Assembly (NCBI GenBank): GCA_034440635.1
Contig: JAOTON010002271.1
Location: 620,001-684,000 of the forward strand
Direction: 5' to 3'
Source of the DNA: Lepas anatifera
Lineage: Eukaryota > Arthropoda > Thecostraca > Lepadidae
DNA: 64,000 bases
Position 1 is the first letter of the stretch; each line of letters starts with the position of its first letter. The notes below the pieces were generated by a model that ran no database searches, was not told the origin of the DNA, and saw only the letters and a program-made list of their open reading frames with translations. Below, in pieces: positions 63,556 through 64,000 of this stretch. The translations under genes and the position numbers were made by a program.

Positions 63556-64000
63556 CTGCCCGCCAGTCAGAGGCTATGCAATATTCTCCACAAATGGCCA
63601 GCCAAATGCCACCATCCTATTCATACTGAGTGACCATGAATAACCAAGAGTGTAGGCAGTCGTGTCTGGAGAAATCACGTGGATGCAGAGGTTATCATGA
63701 AATGTGCTCGCCACAGCTTTGTGCTGATTCTCTTTGATTTGTTATGAACAAGAAATGATCATCATAGCAATGAATAATGTTCATCATGTTGTAGACAATG
63801 CTCATTATAGCAATACCAAACAGGGGCTGAATGACATACAAAGCCTGTATTTTGCCAAGGTGCAAAATTTGTAAACAATCAATCATGTTGGCAAATTCAT
63901 ATTTCTAGATACAATTATCCTAGGTGGTAATCATGAGTGGATATTTATAATATCTTTTGAACACCTGACAGTCCCACTCATTTGCTCTCTCTCTCTCTCT
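63556..64000. other. Upstream intron of Ig gene, (CT)n at edge
   Basis: No exon recognised. The window ends in a CTCTCT run from about 63986. Confidence 0.4.

Overview
This is a window of animal nuclear DNA with few genes and many transposable elements. There are no bacterial features. Three host signals can be supported: an ABHD2-type lipase in one uninterrupted reading frame (12572-13756, + strand); two exons of an immunoglobulin-superfamily cell-surface gene of the dpr / zig-8 type on the - strand (63421-63555 and 52215-52449, split by an ~11 kb intron); and a few weakly supported candidate exons. The dpr-like Ig gene together with a gypsy/errantivirus-type provirus with an env gene suggests an arthropod, perhaps a crustacean. 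The species cannot be fixed from the sequence alone.

Layout. 1-995: degenerate repeat-rich DNA. 1000-12017: a very young gypsy-like endogenous retrovirus (5' LTR, leader with 30-bp repeats, gag, -1 frameshift site, pol, env, polypurine tract, 3' LTR). It is bounded by a 4-bp GTAT duplication, and its LTRs appear to differ by one AG dinucleotide. It carries an in-frame TGA inside RNase H and a TAG just before the Env membrane anchor. It ends ~550 bp upstream of the ABHD2-like gene, in the same orientation. 14-22 kb: MITEs, a SINE, TTAA-bounded elements and one candidate exon. 22460-27144: a second Ty3/gypsy element without env (210-bp LTRs, AGATA duplication), broken by a frameshift in gag and a TGA in RNase H. 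28-35 kb: nested TTAA elements and sparse unique DNA.

35564-38907 is a long-TIR element (9-bp direct repeats ATGGTGAGT) enclosing a 1.36-kb palindrome built from two inverted copies of a coding fragment, plus a second 153-bp foldback. 39-41 kb: a LINE 3' end and a SINE. 42.8-46.1 kb: a GC-rich patch with a candidate signal-peptide exon and three minisatellites. 47-52 kb: unrecognised coding-like remnants, a TTAA element, hAT-type MITEs and a SINE fused to a tRNA-Lys-like half. 52.2-63.6 kb: the Ig gene, whose large intron holds TTAA elements, a nested hAT MITE and minisatellites.

Two structures tie the window together. (i) Six full-length TTAA-bounded elements, several minisatellites and the retroviral leader independently carry dense AGGTCA/TGACCT motifs, the nuclear-receptor half-site. 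(ii) Just inside the Ig-gene intron, the exon/intron junction itself has been tandemly copied. This leaves three extra 5' splice-site-like units, two with better consensus than the real donor, and one unit is split by a TTAA element. Boundaries of LTRs, target duplications and open frames were read directly from the sequence. Family names rest on motif recognition, not on database searches.
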